Shown here: in pieces, positions 7,390 to 7,990 of the stretch
How positions within the stretch are numbered: position 1 is the stretch's first letter
Layout: each line of letters begins with the position of its first letter
DNA from: an uncultured Burkholderiales bacterium
GTDB taxonomy: Bacteria; Pseudomonadota; Gammaproteobacteria; Burkholderiales; Burkholderiaceae_E
Assembly (NCBI GenBank): GCA_903923345.1
Contig: CAIXXI010000026.1
Span: 1-7,990 of the forward strand
Direction: 5' to 3'
DNA: 7,990 nucleotides
Position numbers and translations under genes: made by a program
Notes under the pieces: model-generated
Told to the model about the DNA's origin: nothing
The model's input: only the letters and a program-made list of their open reading frames with translations
The model's database searches: none

Positions 7390-7990
7390 ATGAAATTCAC
7401 ACGGATCGCCCTCACTCTGAGTGCAGGGCTTGTTTTGAGTGCCAACGCCTATGCGGATGGCTTCGTCACCGTCATGCCGACGTCCTATGGCTTCATCTCC
7501 GGACTGTCGGCGCTTGATCTGAGCAGCACCGGTGTGTCGCTTGGAACCGCAGGCAGCGCCTCGGCCACGGTTGGGGCCTTCGAGATCACGAACGCCGGCA
7601 CGGCGGTGGTGATCGGAGAAACCACCCCCGTCCAACTCGGTGCAAATGGCCTGTGGTCAAGCGCTGACAACACCGCTTGGGGCAGCCAGACGGCGCTGGG
7701 TGCATTTGTCAATGGCAACCTGAACAGTGACAACAGCGTCACATTTGCGCTGGCTCCCGGGCAAACCACAGCGTTCGTTGGCTTCTACTACAACACCGAT
7801 GCCACGCCTGAAGTCACCCCGGGGACGCTGAGCCTGGAGGTGCTGAATGCACAGGGGCAGACCATCGCCACCAGCGCTTCGCAAACCGTCAATGGCAGCG
7901 AGGTCACCAATGGAGCCAGCTTCATCGGCTACACATCGGAGGCGGGTGCAATCGCTGGATTCAGGGTGAATGGTGGCTACCACGTGTACG
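7390..7990 (+). CDS. Secreted protein of unknown function, 3' end cut by the window edge
   Basis: An open frame of 200 codons runs from an ATG at 7390 to the right edge with no stop. AAGGAA at 7377-7382 is a good ribosome-binding site with 7 nt spacing. The N-terminus is a classic Sec signal peptide: MKFTR, a hydrophobic run at about residues 6-18, and a cleavage site AYA before D23. The mature part has no cysteine in the visible portion and is rich in Ala, Thr, Ser, Gly and Asn, with alternating short hydrophobic and polar stretches typical of beta-sandwich surface or extracellular proteins. Near the edge, SFIGYTSEAGAIAGFRVNGG resembles sequences seen before the sorting tail of some PEP-CTERM proteins, but no such tail is in the window, so this is only a guess. 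It follows the PhoX-family gene by 26 nt with no terminator between, suggesting co-transcription. I do not recognise the family. Confidence 0.85.
   Translation, partial: MKFTRIALTLSAGLVLSANAYADGFVTVMPTSYGFISGLSALDLSSTGVSLGTAGSASATVGAFEITNAGTAVVIGETTPVQLGANGLWSSADNTAWGSQTALGAFVNGNLNSDNSVTFALAPGQTTAFVGFYYNTDATPEVTPGTLSLEVLNAQGQTIATSASQTVNGSEVTNGASFIGYTSEAGAIAGFRVNGGYHVY

Overview
The window comes from a GC-rich proteobacterial chromosome. The ribosomal and elongation-factor proteins point to a betaproteobacterium, most likely Burkholderiales. S12 begins MPTINQLVRKPRE and ends KYGAKRPKKA, EF-Tu begins MAKGKFERNKPHVNVG, EF-G begins MARKTPIERYRNIGIS, and S10 begins MQNQKIRIRLKAFDYKLID. These calls rest on recognising the proteins by eye; no search was run.

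Positions 1-5076 hold a complete str operon in standard order on the + strand: rpsL (S12), rpsG (S7), fusA (EF-G), tuf (EF-Tu), rpsJ (S10). A perfect TATAAT -10 box lies at the left edge; its -35 is outside the window. The leader carries a small hairpin and an 8-bp stem that would hide the rpsL Shine-Dalgarno. The 207-nt rpsL-rpsG gap has two strong GC-rich hairpins where S7 feedback control would be expected. Two more tandem hairpins sit between tuf and rpsJ. A textbook rho-independent terminator directly follows rpsJ, so the usual continuation into rplC-rplD-rplW-rplB is absent here.

Positions 5077-7990 are accessory. After a 172-nt non-coding gap comes a 704-aa Tat-exported PhoX/DUF839-family protein (probable metal-dependent phosphatase). 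After 26 nt comes a second gene that runs off the right edge, encoding a Sec-secreted, cysteine-free, Ser/Thr/Ala/Gly/Asn-rich protein that I do not recognise. The two are probably co-transcribed and both act outside the cytoplasm.

The most notable points are: the str operon ends after rpsJ next to a secreted phosphatase-like cassette; tuf has a codon usage unlike fusA (ACG/GTG/GCG instead of ACC/GTC/GCC) that switches back over its last ~27 codons, suggesting gene conversion or recombination; the putative Shine-Dalgarno-masking stem before rpsL; and the uncharacterised secreted partner of the PhoX protein. I see no RNA genes, CRISPR arrays, insertion sequences or recombinase genes. No stretch longer than 300 bases lacks a gene.
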